Source of the DNA: Melghirimyces profundicolus
GTDB lineage: Bacteria; Bacillota; Bacilli; Thermoactinomycetales; DSM-45169
Direction: 5' to 3'
Length of the DNA: 64,000 bases
Assembly: GCF_003054245.1 (NCBI RefSeq)
Contig: NZ_QBKR01000002.1
Span: 124,001-188,000, forward strand
Shown here piece by piece: positions 34,253 to 42,159 of the stretch (position 1 is its first letter; the number at the start of each line of letters is the position of its first letter). The notes below the pieces were generated by a model, which saw nothing but the letters and a program-made list of their open reading frames with translations, had not been told where the DNA came from and ran no database searches. Both the position numbers and the translations under genes were made by a program.

Positions 34253-35131
34253 TTACTGCACATCCGAGCGGTGACGAGCTTTGGCATATTTCACGCCGCT
34301 GACTTTCAACTGAAGCACTTCTTCCAATACATCCGCCAAATACGCTCCCGCTTCCACGGGCGGAGTTCCCCCTTTGTGAATATTGGAAATCACCGTGCGG
34401 TCCGCCTCCACTGTTTTTTCAGAGGGGCGATACACCAGATATGCACTGACACTTTCAGCCGTGGCCAAGCCAGGTCGTTCTCCGATGAGAGAGATGATCA
34501 CATCACAGTTCACCAGAGAGGCCACTTCGTCTTGTACCCATACACGGCCGCGTTTGATGAAAATCGGTTTTCCAACGGTGATGTTTTTCAGTTCCAACCC
34601 CTGCATCAGGGAAGGAAGCAAATCCGGGATGTTTGTTTCGATCGCAGTGGAGCTTAACCCATCTGCCACCACAATCTGTACCTGCCTATTTTTGGGACAA
34701 TTCCGTCTTATCCACTCCGCTGACTCTTCATTGAGCCGCCGGCCCGAGTCTAAGTCCATCAAGTATTCTTCCATGGATTCGGCTTTTGTTTTAAGCAGGG
34801 GAAGACCGTATTCTTTTAAAAAATCTTCTGACACGTCCTTGAATACCGCATCCTGGGCCGCTGCATGATCGATGCGGAATTTCAACAAGCTGTCTGTCTT
34901 CATTCGGGTTCCCGCACGACCGATCCCGATCCGTGCAGGCGTGGCTGCTTGAGCTTTATCAATGGCCTCTCTTTTTCTGGGCTTGTCCACGCCGACTTTT
35001 TTGTCCATTGAAAAGACGATCGTTTCTTTCGAAGGAGGAGAACTTTTTTGGACGGTTTGCTTCCCGTTCTTTTTTTCTATTTCGGCGAGGACTTGATTTA
35101 CGATTTCTTCAATACTGACATTCCCCATCAC
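34253..35131 (-). CDS. eutC: Ethanolamine ammonia-lyase small subunit
   Basis: 292 aa. The N-terminus SIEEIVNQVLAEIEKKNGKQ is an amphipathic segment of the kind that targets cargo. The core ARIGIGRAGTRMKTDSLLKF, RIDHAAAQDAVF and VDKPRKREAIDKAQAATP region, with VVADGLSSTAIETNIPDLLP and VSLIGERPG-like VIISLIGERPGL, is EutC. Forms the B12-dependent lyase with EutB (ethanolamine to acetaldehyde + NH3). Overlaps eutB by 4 bp (ATGA). Confidence 0.95.
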   Translation of the reverse strand: MMGNVSIEEIVNQVLAEIEKKNGKQTVQKSSPPSKETIVFSMDKKVGVDKPRKREAIDKAQAATPARIGIGRAGTRMKTDSLLKFRIDHAAAQDAVFKDVSEDFLKEYGLPLLKTKAESMEEYLMDLDSGRRLNEESAEWIRRNCPKNRQVQIVVADGLSSTAIETNIPDLLPSLMQGLELKNITVGKPIFIKRGRVWVQDEVASLVNCDVIISLIGERPGLATAESVSAYLVYRPSEKTVEADRTVISNIHKGGTPPVEAGAYLADVLEEVLQLKVSGVKYAKARHRSDVQ

Positions 35132-36501
35132 AGTTCCCTCCTGTCGAATATGGATAGGTCACCCGCCCGGGAGGTTAACCTCCCGTTTTCCATAATCCCC
35201 ATCTTTTCCAGCCACTTCTCAAATTCACGGAGAGGACGAAGCCCCAGCATCTCTCGGAGACTCGCATCGTCATGGTAGCTGGTGTCCTGATAACTCAGCA
35301 TCACGTCGTCCCCACCGGGGACTCCCATATAAAAGTTGGCTCCTGCCAGCGCCGTCAGCATCCCTGCAATTTCCTGGTCGTTTTGATCGGCAATCATGTG
35401 GTTTGTATAGGTGGGCGCGATTCCCATTGGCAACCCATGAAGCTTGCCCATAAACAAGTCTTCCAAATCGGCCCGGATGACCTGGCGACCATCGTACAGG
35501 GTTTCCGGACCGATGAAGCCGGAAACGTTATTGACCATGAAGGGCTTCCAGTGTCGTGCATAACCATAGGTTCGCGCCTCCAAGGTTTGCATGTCCACGC
35601 CCTGATGAGCATCAAGGGAAACTTCAGATCCCTGACCCGTTTCAAAATACAATACATTGGGCCCTGTGGAAGTTCCTCTGGTAATCATTAACTGCAAAGC
35701 CTGGTCCAGCAATTCCTTGTTCACTCCGAAATCGTCATTGGCTTCCTGGGTACCGGCAAGGCTCTGAAACATCAGAGCGACCGGTGCCCCCTTTTCCAAG
35801 CTCTGCATTTGTGTGGTGATGTGGGCCAGAACACAGTTTTGGGTGGGAATCCCCCATTTTTCCATGAATTCATGGGACATATGCAACAAACGGGATACGG
35901 ATTCCACTGAGTCATTGTTAGGGTTGATGCCGATCACTGCATCCCCGGACCCGTACGACAAACCCTCTTTGATCGAAGCCAGGATTCCTTCCGGATTGTC
36001 GATCGGATGGTTCGGTTGACAACGAAATGCAAGGCGTCCCGGCTCTCCGATGGTTGTGTTGCAATGGGCTTGGACTTTGATTTTCTGCGATGCGATCACA
36101 AGATCGATACTGGACATCAATTTGGCCACAGCAGCAATCATTTCACTCGTCAAGCCGCGGCTGATCCGTAACAAGTCCTCCTGAGAGTTACCGTGGGACA
36201 AAATGTACTCTCGGAGTTCCCCGATGGTCCAACCGGAAATGGATTTGTAAATATGGAGGTTGATATCGTCATAAATAATGCGTGTTACTTCATCTTCTTC
36301 ATAGGGAATCACGGGATTTTCATATATGTCTTCCAGTGTCATTCTACTTAAAACCACTTTGGCCGCCGCCCGCTCCAATGAGGAACCGGCGGCGATCCCG
36401 GCCATTTTGTCCCCTGATTTTTCTTCACTCGCTTTTGCCATCACTTCTTTAAGGGTGGAAAATGTAAAATGTTCTTTACCTATCAAACAACTTAGTTTCA
36501 T
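35128..36501 (-). CDS. eutB: Ethanolamine ammonia-lyase large subunit
   Basis: 457 aa, the usual length. MKLSCLIGKEHFTFSTLKEV, AHCNTTIGEPGRLAFRCQPN, NPNNDSVESVSRLLHMSHEF, VALMFQSLAGTQEANDDFG and HMIADQNDQEIAGMLTALAG are EutB signatures, with the TIM-barrel Glu residues in place. Catalytic adenosylcobalamin subunit. RBS GAGGGGG before ATG 36501. First gene of the operon after a leader with a terminator. No cobalamin adenosyltransferase (eutT) is in the window, so the cofactor must come from elsewhere. Confidence 0.95.
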   Translation of the reverse strand: MKLSCLIGKEHFTFSTLKEVMAKASEEKSGDKMAGIAAGSSLERAAAKVVLSRMTLEDIYENPVIPYEEDEVTRIIYDDINLHIYKSISGWTIGELREYILSHGNSQEDLLRISRGLTSEMIAAVAKLMSSIDLVIASQKIKVQAHCNTTIGEPGRLAFRCQPNHPIDNPEGILASIKEGLSYGSGDAVIGINPNNDSVESVSRLLHMSHEFMEKWGIPTQNCVLAHITTQMQSLEKGAPVALMFQSLAGTQEANDDFGVNKELLDQALQLMITRGTSTGPNVLYFETGQGSEVSLDAHQGVDMQTLEARTYGYARHWKPFMVNNVSGFIGPETLYDGRQVIRADLEDLFMGKLHGLPMGIAPTYTNHMIADQNDQEIAGMLTALAGANFYMGVPGGDDVMLSYQDTSYHDDASLREMLGLRPLREFEKWLEKMGIMENGRLTSRAGDLSIFDRREL

Positions 36502-36541
36502 CGGCCTGCCCCCTCATCCATGCAAGGTAAAATCGCTTAAA

Positions 36542-36597
36542 CAAAAAACGCCATAAGGCAACCGGAGATTCCGGATACCGAATGGCGTCGTTACCAT
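36542..36597 (-). promoter_or_regulatory. Leader antiterminator/terminator of the eut operon
   Basis: On the minus strand ATGGT-AACGAC-GCCAT (36597 to 36582) forms a small hairpin whose hexaloop has A1 and G4, the ANTAR pattern. Its 3' arm lies in the terminator stem ACGCCAT (36588-36582) / ATGGCGT (36554-36548), which is followed by TTTTTTG. The two structures exclude each other, as in known EutV-controlled leaders. Only one such hairpin fits between the promoter and the terminator. Confidence 0.6.
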
Positions 36598-36619
36598 CGT
36601 TTATTCTTTTTCAACTCTA

Positions 36620-36648
36620 TGCTAGCTCAATTTTTTAACTATTTCAAG
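36620..36648 (-). promoter_or_regulatory. Promoter of the eut operon
   Basis: Minus strand: TTGAAA (36648-36643), 17-bp spacer, TAGCAT (36625-36620). The predicted start near 36612 gives a leader of about 110 nt that begins just before the antiterminator hairpin. Confidence 0.55.
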
Positions 36649-36703
36649 ATTTGGTTTTACTTGTTTATGCGTTAAATACTTCCATTTTTTTTGATAACCG
36701 CCC

Positions 36704-36805
36704 TTAATACCCCGGAGACACCGCCCCTTCCTTCTCAAAGGGCCAGGGGGGCAGATTCCTCCGCAGGTCCTTGTCCTTGCTCTCCGAATCTCCTGGGGAA
36801 TTCAC
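36704..36805 (-). CDS. 33-aa ORF duplicating the C-terminal end of an acyl-CoA dehydrogenase
   Basis: Bases 36715-36778 match 51268-51331 (the 3' end of the acyl-CoA dehydrogenase gene) over 64 bp with two mismatches. Here the shared part is read in a short frame from GTG 36805 with GAGGAGGAAGGG upstream: it contains KDKDLRRNLPPWPFEKEG and ends SPGY-stop. Probably the remnant of a recombination or of a lost paralogue, but the frame and ribosome site are intact. No other gene is seen between the eut leader and 36890. Confidence 0.4.
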   Translation of the reverse strand: MNSPGDSESKDKDLRRNLPPWPFEKEGAVSPGY

Positions 36806-36890
36806 CCCTTCCTCCTCGAAAGCAGGTCCCATTTCCAAGATTGTCTGCTTACGCCAAATCGTCGCTTTCCGGGAACTTGGAGGAAACTGT

Positions 36891-38003
36891 TTAAATAAGG
36901 AAAGGTGTCAAGCCGTACGAAATTATTATCACGGTTATAATTCGCATTGTAATACCAATAATAGCGGCGATTAAGGCTTCCCGCGGTGACAGATCGGAAG
37001 AATTGGTTGACCAAATTGCAGGAACTTGTCCGAAAATATCTGAAAGAGGTAATCCCGAAGCTGCCAATACAAAGGTTCCCACTACAAGCCGGGGATCCAT
37101 ATTTGTTGCTACATCGTGCAACTGACTCATCGCTAATGTTGGAGAAGCCATAACGGCGGTAATACCCGTTTTGGGATCGGCACCGATCCATCCCATAAAC
37201 TGAGTCATTCCCTGTTCAAAAGGTTTCCACACCCCCATAAAATCCAACAAACCGATTAGCCCAAAAATTACTGCCACCGCCGGAATCACAAGCAGGAATA
37301 AAAGCTCCGCTCCCTCTCTTGCCCCTTTGAATAGGGTACTAAAATAGGGTGTATTAGGAGTGAATTCAGGAAGGTCTTGTAATGCAACTGCTCGAGTATT
37401 TCGAAAAATGGTCTTGCTTAATAAAAAAGGAACTACCACCAAGGGGGTGAATATCGCGAGAAGGATAACAGGAAAGGCATTAATACCGGCTATGGACAAG
37501 GCGACCAACCCGAGCATAAAGCATGAAAACGATTGTTGGGACTGTACCATGGTAGCAATTGCAATCATTTGCTCATCTTTGGTCGCCCCTGCCCGTTTAA
37601 GAATAGGCCCTCCAATTCGACCAGCCGCATTGATATCACCAAGAATATTGTAAATTCCGGGAATCACTACGGCTGAATTGACTTTTAATTTATTGGTGAT
37701 GGGGACAAATAAACGGACCAAGGCATCGGTGAAGCCTAGGCGTTCTAACATCCGTCCAGTCATAACGCTCAATATGATTGCAACCCCTACGCCTCCTGTT
37801 AAAAATACATCTACTATGATAGGCTTGACTCTGTTTAGCATGGCACTAAAAGCACCGCTAATCAAGTCCGGTTTGGATACAAGCAATGCCACCATCAGAA
37901 GTACAAAACCCATTCCTACCCATTCAATTCTTTTGATTTTTCGCGGGTTGATTTCCCCTTGTACCTCATACACAGATTGAAGATCTTCCTGTGCTTTTGC
38001 CAT
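36891..38003 (-). CDS. Nucleoside-recognition (GATE) domain membrane protein
   Basis: 370 aa with about 9 hydrophobic segments. SAMLNRVKPIIVDVFLTGGV, YNILGDINAAGRIGGPILKR and FLLVIPAVAVIFGLIGLLDF fit the Gate/nucleoside-recognition superfamily (as in spore maturation proteins A/B and YjiH-type proteins). The substrate is unknown. RBS AGGGGGG before ATG 38003; 22 bp after the NIF3-like gene, so an operon of two. Its base composition is AT-richer than that of the flanking operons, consistent with a separate origin. Confidence 0.7.
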   Translation of the reverse strand: MAKAQEDLQSVYEVQGEINPRKIKRIEWVGMGFVLLMVALLVSKPDLISGAFSAMLNRVKPIIVDVFLTGGVGVAIILSVMTGRMLERLGFTDALVRLFVPITNKLKVNSAVVIPGIYNILGDINAAGRIGGPILKRAGATKDEQMIAIATMVQSQQSFSCFMLGLVALSIAGINAFPVILLAIFTPLVVVPFLLSKTIFRNTRAVALQDLPEFTPNTPYFSTLFKGAREGAELLFLLVIPAVAVIFGLIGLLDFMGVWKPFEQGMTQFMGWIGADPKTGITAVMASPTLAMSQLHDVATNMDPRLVVGTFVLAASGLPLSDIFGQVPAIWSTNSSDLSPREALIAAIIGITMRIITVIIISYGLTPFLI

Positions 38004-38025
38004 TGTTTAGCCCCCCTATTTGTTT

Positions 38026-39009
38026 TCAAACTCGTACCTTGCTAAGCAAATAATCGCTTGCCATCTTTTCAGCGTAAGTTGTTAATTGCTCACCTCCAGC
38101 TTGCTTCACTGGATACGACGTTACCCGTTCACGAAACACCACTACCTCCACTTTTGGTAGGAGCTTGTCCAATGCAAAAGCCAACGGAAGGCCGTTTTCG
38201 AATATTTCTGATATATGATTATTACCAATTACAAAGTTTAATCCCAACTTATTAGATTCCTTAACTAATGGACTGTCCGCTTGAACCCTACTGATTGATG
38301 CTATAACCGTATCGGACTCTGGAAACTCCATAAAGGCATGCTGTAAATCGTCCACCGAAAAACCAGTGTGGGGAAAAATATGCAAAACGTTCTTCACTTC
38401 ACTATTTTTATTTCCTAAAAGAATTTCTCCCTGTTTAACAGTGATTGTATCTATAGACGTGTTACCCTGAATATCTCTTTCTGCCTGAACTTGTTGGGTT
38501 AAATCCATAAAGGAGCTTAACCGTTGAAGTACATCCCCTAAATTTTTGACTTCTGGCAAGGTTGTACCCGCAAACAGTACATTTCCTTCCTTACCTCCAT
38601 AATTAAGGTTCGAATAATAAGCTTGGTGGCCATGTAAAAAAGGGATACCAGGGTGCAAACCGTGAAATGCCTCGTGTAACTCGAAAACAGCTAAGCCATA
38701 AAGAGTTAAGTAATTTTTTAACGTCACTCCCCCACTACTGGTCGCATCGGCTACGGGGTGATGAGCAACAATGGCATCTACCCCCGTTGCAGCAGCCAAT
38801 TCGATATCATGTTCCGACATTGTCATTGTTACCGCTAATTTGTTAATTACGCGATCCGATTCACCAAAAACAAGCCCTGGTTTTTCGAGAATATTTTTGC
38901 CCTTTATTCCAGAATTCTTCCACACAATGAAATTCCTGCTCTGCGAACCAAGCACTCTTCCTTCGGTTAGATAATCTAATGCTCTCAATACATCGTTTAC
39001 AGTCGCCAT
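38026..39009 (-). CDS. NIF3-like metal-binding protein (YbgI/DUF34 type)
   Basis: 327 aa. AATGVDAIVAHHPVAD (metal-binding HHP), LYGLAVFELHEAFHGLHPG (second histidine site) and the C-terminal FVIGNNHISEIFENG (in place of the usual GHxxxE) fit the NIF3 fold with a dinuclear metal site. Natural substrates of the family are unsettled. ATG 39009 (GGGGG upstream) is preferred to the open-frame start at 39036. Paired with a GATE-domain membrane protein, which may hint at a nucleoside- or pterin-like compound (weak inference). Confidence 0.75.
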   Translation of the reverse strand: MATVNDVLRALDYLTEGRVLGSQSRNFIVWKNSGIKGKNILEKPGLVFGESDRVINKLAVTMTMSEHDIELAAATGVDAIVAHHPVADATSSGGVTLKNYLTLYGLAVFELHEAFHGLHPGIPFLHGHQAYYSNLNYGGKEGNVLFAGTTLPEVKNLGDVLQRLSSFMDLTQQVQAERDIQGNTSIDTITVKQGEILLGNKNSEVKNVLHIFPHTGFSVDDLQHAFMEFPESDTVIASISRVQADSPLVKESNKLGLNFVIGNNHISEIFENGLPLAFALDKLLPKVEVVVFRERVTSYPVKQAGGEQLTTYAEKMASDYLLSKVRV

Positions 39010-39039
39010 ATTATAACCCCCTATAAATGTACACATATA

Positions 39040-39104
39040 TATAAAAAGCCGACAGCACGCTAAACATGAGGAGGTTACTCCCTTGTTGGCGTACTGACGG
39101 CTTT
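39040..39104 (-). ncRNA. Structured RNA element / terminator upstream of the NIF3-like gene
   Basis: Read on the minus strand: AAAGCCG-T-CAG-T-ACGC (39104 onwards) pairs with GCGT-G-CTG-T-CGGCTTT (to 39045), then T-rich TTTTATATAT. The apical part has a second hairpin GGGAG-TAAC-CTCC flanked by AACA/TGTT. It could simply terminate the DUF2294-like gene (stop 39143), but the long two-tier stem directly before the NIF3 operon looks like a regulatory leader. No known riboswitch class was recognised. Confidence 0.45.
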
Positions 39105-39142
39105 CCTGCCCTCTTTACAGAGTTCATTCTACCAGTCAGGTT

Positions 39143-39514
39143 TTACCCTATTAGGTGTGTTTCTACATTCGACTCTAACACAATCACCGTTGCCGACCAT
39201 TCGGTTAGCGGATCATAGTCTTTAAGAATAGAAACCACCTGAAACCCGTATTTCGTTTTAATTTTATCACATAATTTTTTCTTAAATTCATCAATTAACA
39301 ATACGTCCATTTGGCGAGTAAATAAGCGATTTTTTTTGTCAATTGAACGAATAGCTTTAACACGTCGATGAACAGCCATAATTAATATTTTGTTATCTAT
39401 GATGTTAACACGGACTTCCTTCGTTCCAACATCGAATAATTGCATGTTAATTTCATTGTAGTCGCTAATAAGTTTCTGTTTAAATTGATTTGTATTCACG
39501 GTTGAACACTTCAC
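39143..39514 (-). CDS. DUF2294-like protein
   Basis: 123 aa. EVRVNIIDNKILIMAVHRRV, LFTRQMDVLLIDEFKKKL, VVSILKDYDPLTEWSATVIV resemble DUF2294 proteins (V-R-V-x-I-x-D-x-x-I at the N-terminus, VS-x-x-x-D-x-D...VIVL at the end). No function can be assigned. GTG 39514 as start has only a weak ribosome site, but a very good promoter lies just upstream. AT-rich and codon usage unlike the eut genes. Confidence 0.55.
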   Translation of the reverse strand: MKCSTVNTNQFKQKLISDYNEINMQLFDVGTKEVRVNIIDNKILIMAVHRRVKAIRSIDKKNRLFTRQMDVLLIDEFKKKLCDKIKTKYGFQVVSILKDYDPLTEWSATVIVLESNVETHLIG

Positions 39515-39531
39515 TCAGTTACTTTTTATAT

Positions 39532-39560
39532 ACTATAACCTATTGATTGAATATTGTCAA
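39532..39560 (-). promoter_or_regulatory. Sigma-A promoter of the DUF2294-like gene
   Basis: Minus strand: TTGACA (39560-39555, perfect), 17-bp spacer, TATAGT (39537-39532). One of the best consensus promoters in the window. The stretch 39561-39698 beyond it is AT-rich and shows no gene. Confidence 0.7.
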
Positions 39561-39698
39561 TAATTTTATACAACAAAATATGATGTGATGTCAAATGTAC
39601 AGAGAGATGAATAACTGTCGACATTCAGAATTTCAAATGCCAAACACAAAAAACGTTATGAAAACAATGATTTTATCAGATTAGTCAGATAATACATC

Positions 39699-39899
39699 CT
39701 ATACCCTAAGGGTATAGGCTTCGCCCTTGATGTCAATCCCGACGATGGCTGGTTTCTTACCAAGGAGGAAAGGATACAAACGGACTTCCAACTCGGGATT
39801 TTCTTTCTTTCGAACGGCTTTGTAAAAAGTAGCCGGAGCCTGGTATGTGAGGGTTCCGTGAATACGCTCCTCATTATAAAACAGAATGAATTCCGTCAC
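39699..39899 (-). pseudogene. IS3-family transposase remnant (C-terminal end)
   Basis: 66 aa. FILFYNEERIHGTLTYQAP is the C-terminal end of the rve/DDE integrase domain of IS3/IS150-type OrfB proteins (F-Y-N-x-x-R-x-H-x-x-L-x-Y-x-x-P). The catalytic residues and the rest of the element are missing; no inverted repeats were found. It marks the edge between the low-GC patch and the creatininase region and suggests past insertion there. Confidence 0.7.
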
Positions 39900-39963
39900 T
39901 ATCCCTCTTCATAGTCCTCAACCTCAGGTGTGTGAAAGATAAAGCTCTCTTTCAATCCAAAAA

Positions 39964-39985
39964 AGCCGGTGTAATCTTCACCGAC
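39964..39985 (-). terminator. Terminator of the creatininase-like gene
   Basis: Stem AGCCGGTG / CACCGACT with a 7-nt loop (TAATCTT). On the minus strand it is followed by GGCTTTTTTGG. Lies 48 bp beyond the stop at 40033. Confidence 0.7.
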
Positions 39986-40032
39986 TTATTCATGGTATGA
40001 CTCCGTATCTATTAAGAGTAAATCCATTGTGA

Positions 40033-40860
40033 CTAGGATAGACAAGTTGACAACTCTTTACATCCACCCGATTTTTTACAATTGGAACATGGAACTTTTT
40101 TTCCGGTTAGGTTAAGTAACTCACTTAGAGATGTGGTAAGTTGGTCTAAAGCTTCTTCCACAATGGCCTTACCGGCCTCGGCGCTCGCTTTCGGCGCATC
40201 GCCGATGCACCCGTTTGCGGTCATGTCTTCGTAGGAGTATGTCCCTTGGACTGGATTCCCCGGCCGCAGCTTCCTCCACTTCCCCTCCCGGATGTCCCCT
40301 TTTTCCAGGCGATCCATGTGAACAAGATGCGGAGCCAGATACAGGGCCTCGGACACCTCCCGTTCACAGCTGTGACCGTACAATGGTGATTTCACATGTC
40401 GCTTTAGTGCATTTTTGGCTGAAGCGGTCGTTTTCGCATAATAGATCTCGACGTTCAGCTCACGGGTCAGCGAATGGCAAGCGATACTGAGTGTGGATTG
40501 ATTTCCCCCGTGGGCATTCAGAAAAAGAAAACGGGAAATCCCATGATGCTTTAATGAAACAACCATATCCCTCAGGACACAGATCAGGGTTTCCGGTTGC
40601 AGACTGATGGTACCGGGGAAGTTGGCATGATGATGAGAGACCCCGAAATTCACGGTCGGGGTGACCAAGGCGAAGGGGTGCAGACGCTCCGCCAACCTCT
40701 TCGACATTTCAGTCGCGAGTACGGCGTCACAGCTCTCCTTCATATGAGGACCGTGCTGCTCGTGTGCCCCGACGGGGATAATGGCGAGTTTCACAGTATT
40801 TAAAGCTTGCTTCACTTCCGGCCACGTCATCTCCGTCAGTAAAAACATCCCCAATTTCAA
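40033..40860 (-). CDS. Creatininase-family amidohydrolase with cysteine-rich tail
   Basis: 275 aa. Metal-binding motifs of the creatininase/MftE fold: IIPVGAHEQHGPHMKESCDA near 28, SHHHANFPGTIS near 75, FLFLNAHGGNQSTLSIA near 112, and SCEREVSEALYLAP. These hydrolases open cyclic amides or cleave C-N bonds. The C-terminus carries an unusual tail, KKVPCSNCKKSGGCKELSTC, with four cysteines that could bind metal. Divergent from the aspartate-dehydrogenase-like gene; RBS AGAGGTG. Substrate unknown, probably part of the catabolic system at 40-51 kb. Confidence 0.8.
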   Translation of the reverse strand: MKLGMFLLTEMTWPEVKQALNTVKLAIIPVGAHEQHGPHMKESCDAVLATEMSKRLAERLHPFALVTPTVNFGVSHHHANFPGTISLQPETLICVLRDMVVSLKHHGISRFLFLNAHGGNQSTLSIACHSLTRELNVEIYYAKTTASAKNALKRHVKSPLYGHSCEREVSEALYLAPHLVHMDRLEKGDIREGKWRKLRPGNPVQGTYSYEDMTANGCIGDAPKASAEAGKAIVEEALDQLTTSLSELLNLTGKKVPCSNCKKSGGCKELSTCLS

Positions 40861-40907
40861 TCACCTCTCTTTCGAAGGTTATTAAGGGTTGTCAAAATTC
40901 CGTACAT

Positions 40908-40942
40908 TTGATAAATTTTATTCGCGGTATACAATACACCAA
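40908..40942 (+). promoter_or_regulatory. Promoter with GntR-type operator before the aspartate dehydrogenase-like gene
   Basis: TTGATA (40908-40913), 16-bp spacer, TACAAT (40930-40935). The palindrome GCGGTATA-CAA-TACACCAA (40924-40942) covers the -10 box and matches the TTGGTATA-N3-TATACCAA pattern found before the other genes of this region. Confidence 0.55.
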
Positions 40943-40964
40943 ATACAAAGAAGGAGTCATCATT

Positions 40965-41762
40965 ATGCTAAATATCGGAATAATCGGGTACGGTGCAATA
41001 GGAAAAGATGTAGCGGGCTACATCCATTCCGGCTTTGCGGGTCAAGTGAACCTGAAATCCATCCTTGTAAGGAATCGAAACAGACTGGGAAGAGAAGAGG
41101 ACAAGGCTTTGTTTGAAGATCACCCATCCCGCTTCTTTGATTCGGGCCTTGATCTCGTGATCGAAGCTGCCGGACATGAAGCGGTCAAGCGCTACGCCGT
41201 GGATTCGCTTACCAGGGGAATCGACTTCCTGTCGGTCAGCGTGGGAGCGTTCTCCGACGAAGAGCTTCACAGACGGGCGGTGGAAGCAGCCGAACGATTT
41301 GGAAGCCGCCTCATTTTCCCTTCCGCAGCGATCGGCGGTTTGGACCGTATCTCCGCCGGCAACATCGGAGAAATCGATCAGGTGACTCTCTCAAGCAAGA
41401 AACCGCCCCAAGCTTGGTATGGCACCCCAGTGGAAAAACAGATAGATTTGAAACGGGTGACCAAACCTGTTTGTGTATTCGAGGGATCGGCCCGGGAATC
41501 GGCCCGCCTGTTTCCGGAAAACGCAAACGTATCAGCCGCACTGAGTCTGGCGGGGATCGGTTTTGACCGGACCCGGGTTCGTATTTTCGTGGATCCCGAT
41601 ATGACCCGAAATGTCCATGAGGTGTACGTCTCGGGTCAATTTGGAGAGTTCCGCGTTCAATTATCCAATGCTCCCTCGAAAAACCCCAAAACCGGATATA
41701 TCGTGGCCATGAGCATCATCAAAGCGCTGAAGGACTTGTCCGGTCCCGTCATGATCTTGTAA
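40965..41762 (+). CDS. Aspartate dehydrogenase-like NAD(P) enzyme (DUF108/NadX family)
   Basis: 265 aa. Rossmann N-terminus NIGIIGYGAIGKDVAGYIHS, then DLVIEAAGHEAVKRYA, and the family core FPENANVSAALSLAGIGFD, PSKNPKTGYIVAMSIIKAL. L-aspartate dehydrogenases interconvert aspartate and iminoaspartate; relatives occur in catabolic clusters acting on amino-dicarboxylates. ATG 40965 has AAGGAG 8 nt upstream. Convergent with the ferredoxin gene, and probably controlled by the GntR palindrome in its promoter. Confidence 0.82.
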   Translation: MLNIGIIGYGAIGKDVAGYIHSGFAGQVNLKSILVRNRNRLGREEDKALFEDHPSRFFDSGLDLVIEAAGHEAVKRYAVDSLTRGIDFLSVSVGAFSDEELHRRAVEAAERFGSRLIFPSAAIGGLDRISAGNIGEIDQVTLSSKKPPQAWYGTPVEKQIDLKRVTKPVCVFEGSARESARLFPENANVSAALSLAGIGFDRTRVRIFVDPDMTRNVHEVYVSGQFGEFRVQLSNAPSKNPKTGYIVAMSIIKALKDLSGPVMIL

Positions 41763-41792
41763 AGTTTAGTGCCGAAAGGTCACGTGCAACGG

Positions 41793-42137
41793 TCAGCTCG
41801 TCTTATTTTCCCAATACTTCCTTAATTTCGGGGGAACATTGACCGTCACCGAAGTGTCCCATTTGATCTTTACGTCCCCCGTGGCGAAGGATTGGCATGC
41901 CAGACGGTATCCCTTTTCCAACAATTCCCCGCCCAGACGCTCGACTTCTTTCTTTTTGATCTCCGTCAGGTTTTCCGCCCCCTCGTCTACACGGATCCGA
42001 CATGTCCCGCACAAACCGCCTCCGCACCGATAAGGGATGCCGCATTCGTACCGAATCGAGGTGCGGAGGACATTGCTTTCTTTTCCTTCTTCGATTTCCA
42101 CTTTTTTATCGGTGCTCGCAAAATAAATGCAGGGCAT
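41793..42137 (-). CDS. [2Fe-2S] ferredoxin, plant type
   Basis: 114 aa. Cluster ligands in RYECGIPYRCGGGLCGTCRI (C-x5-C-x2-C type spacing, with one extra Cys) and the fourth Cys in YRLACQSFATGD. Likely electron donor to the diiron oxidase encoded in the same operon (inference). ATG 42137 with GGAGGAGG 8 nt upstream; the open frame extends further, but without family similarity. Last gene of the eight-gene operon. Confidence 0.88.
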   Translation of the reverse strand: MPCIYFASTDKKVEIEEGKESNVLRTSIRYECGIPYRCGGGLCGTCRIRVDEGAENLTEIKKKEVERLGGELLEKGYRLACQSFATGDVKIKWDTSVTVNVPPKLRKYWENKTS

Positions 42138-42159
42138 CGTGCAAACCTCCTCCATTTTT

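Noticed and set aside
36605-36660. A second (P1) ANTAR hairpin upstream of the eut leader hairpin
   Set aside because: The predicted transcription start leaves only about 15 nt there, and no stem with an A1/G4 hexaloop can be formed.
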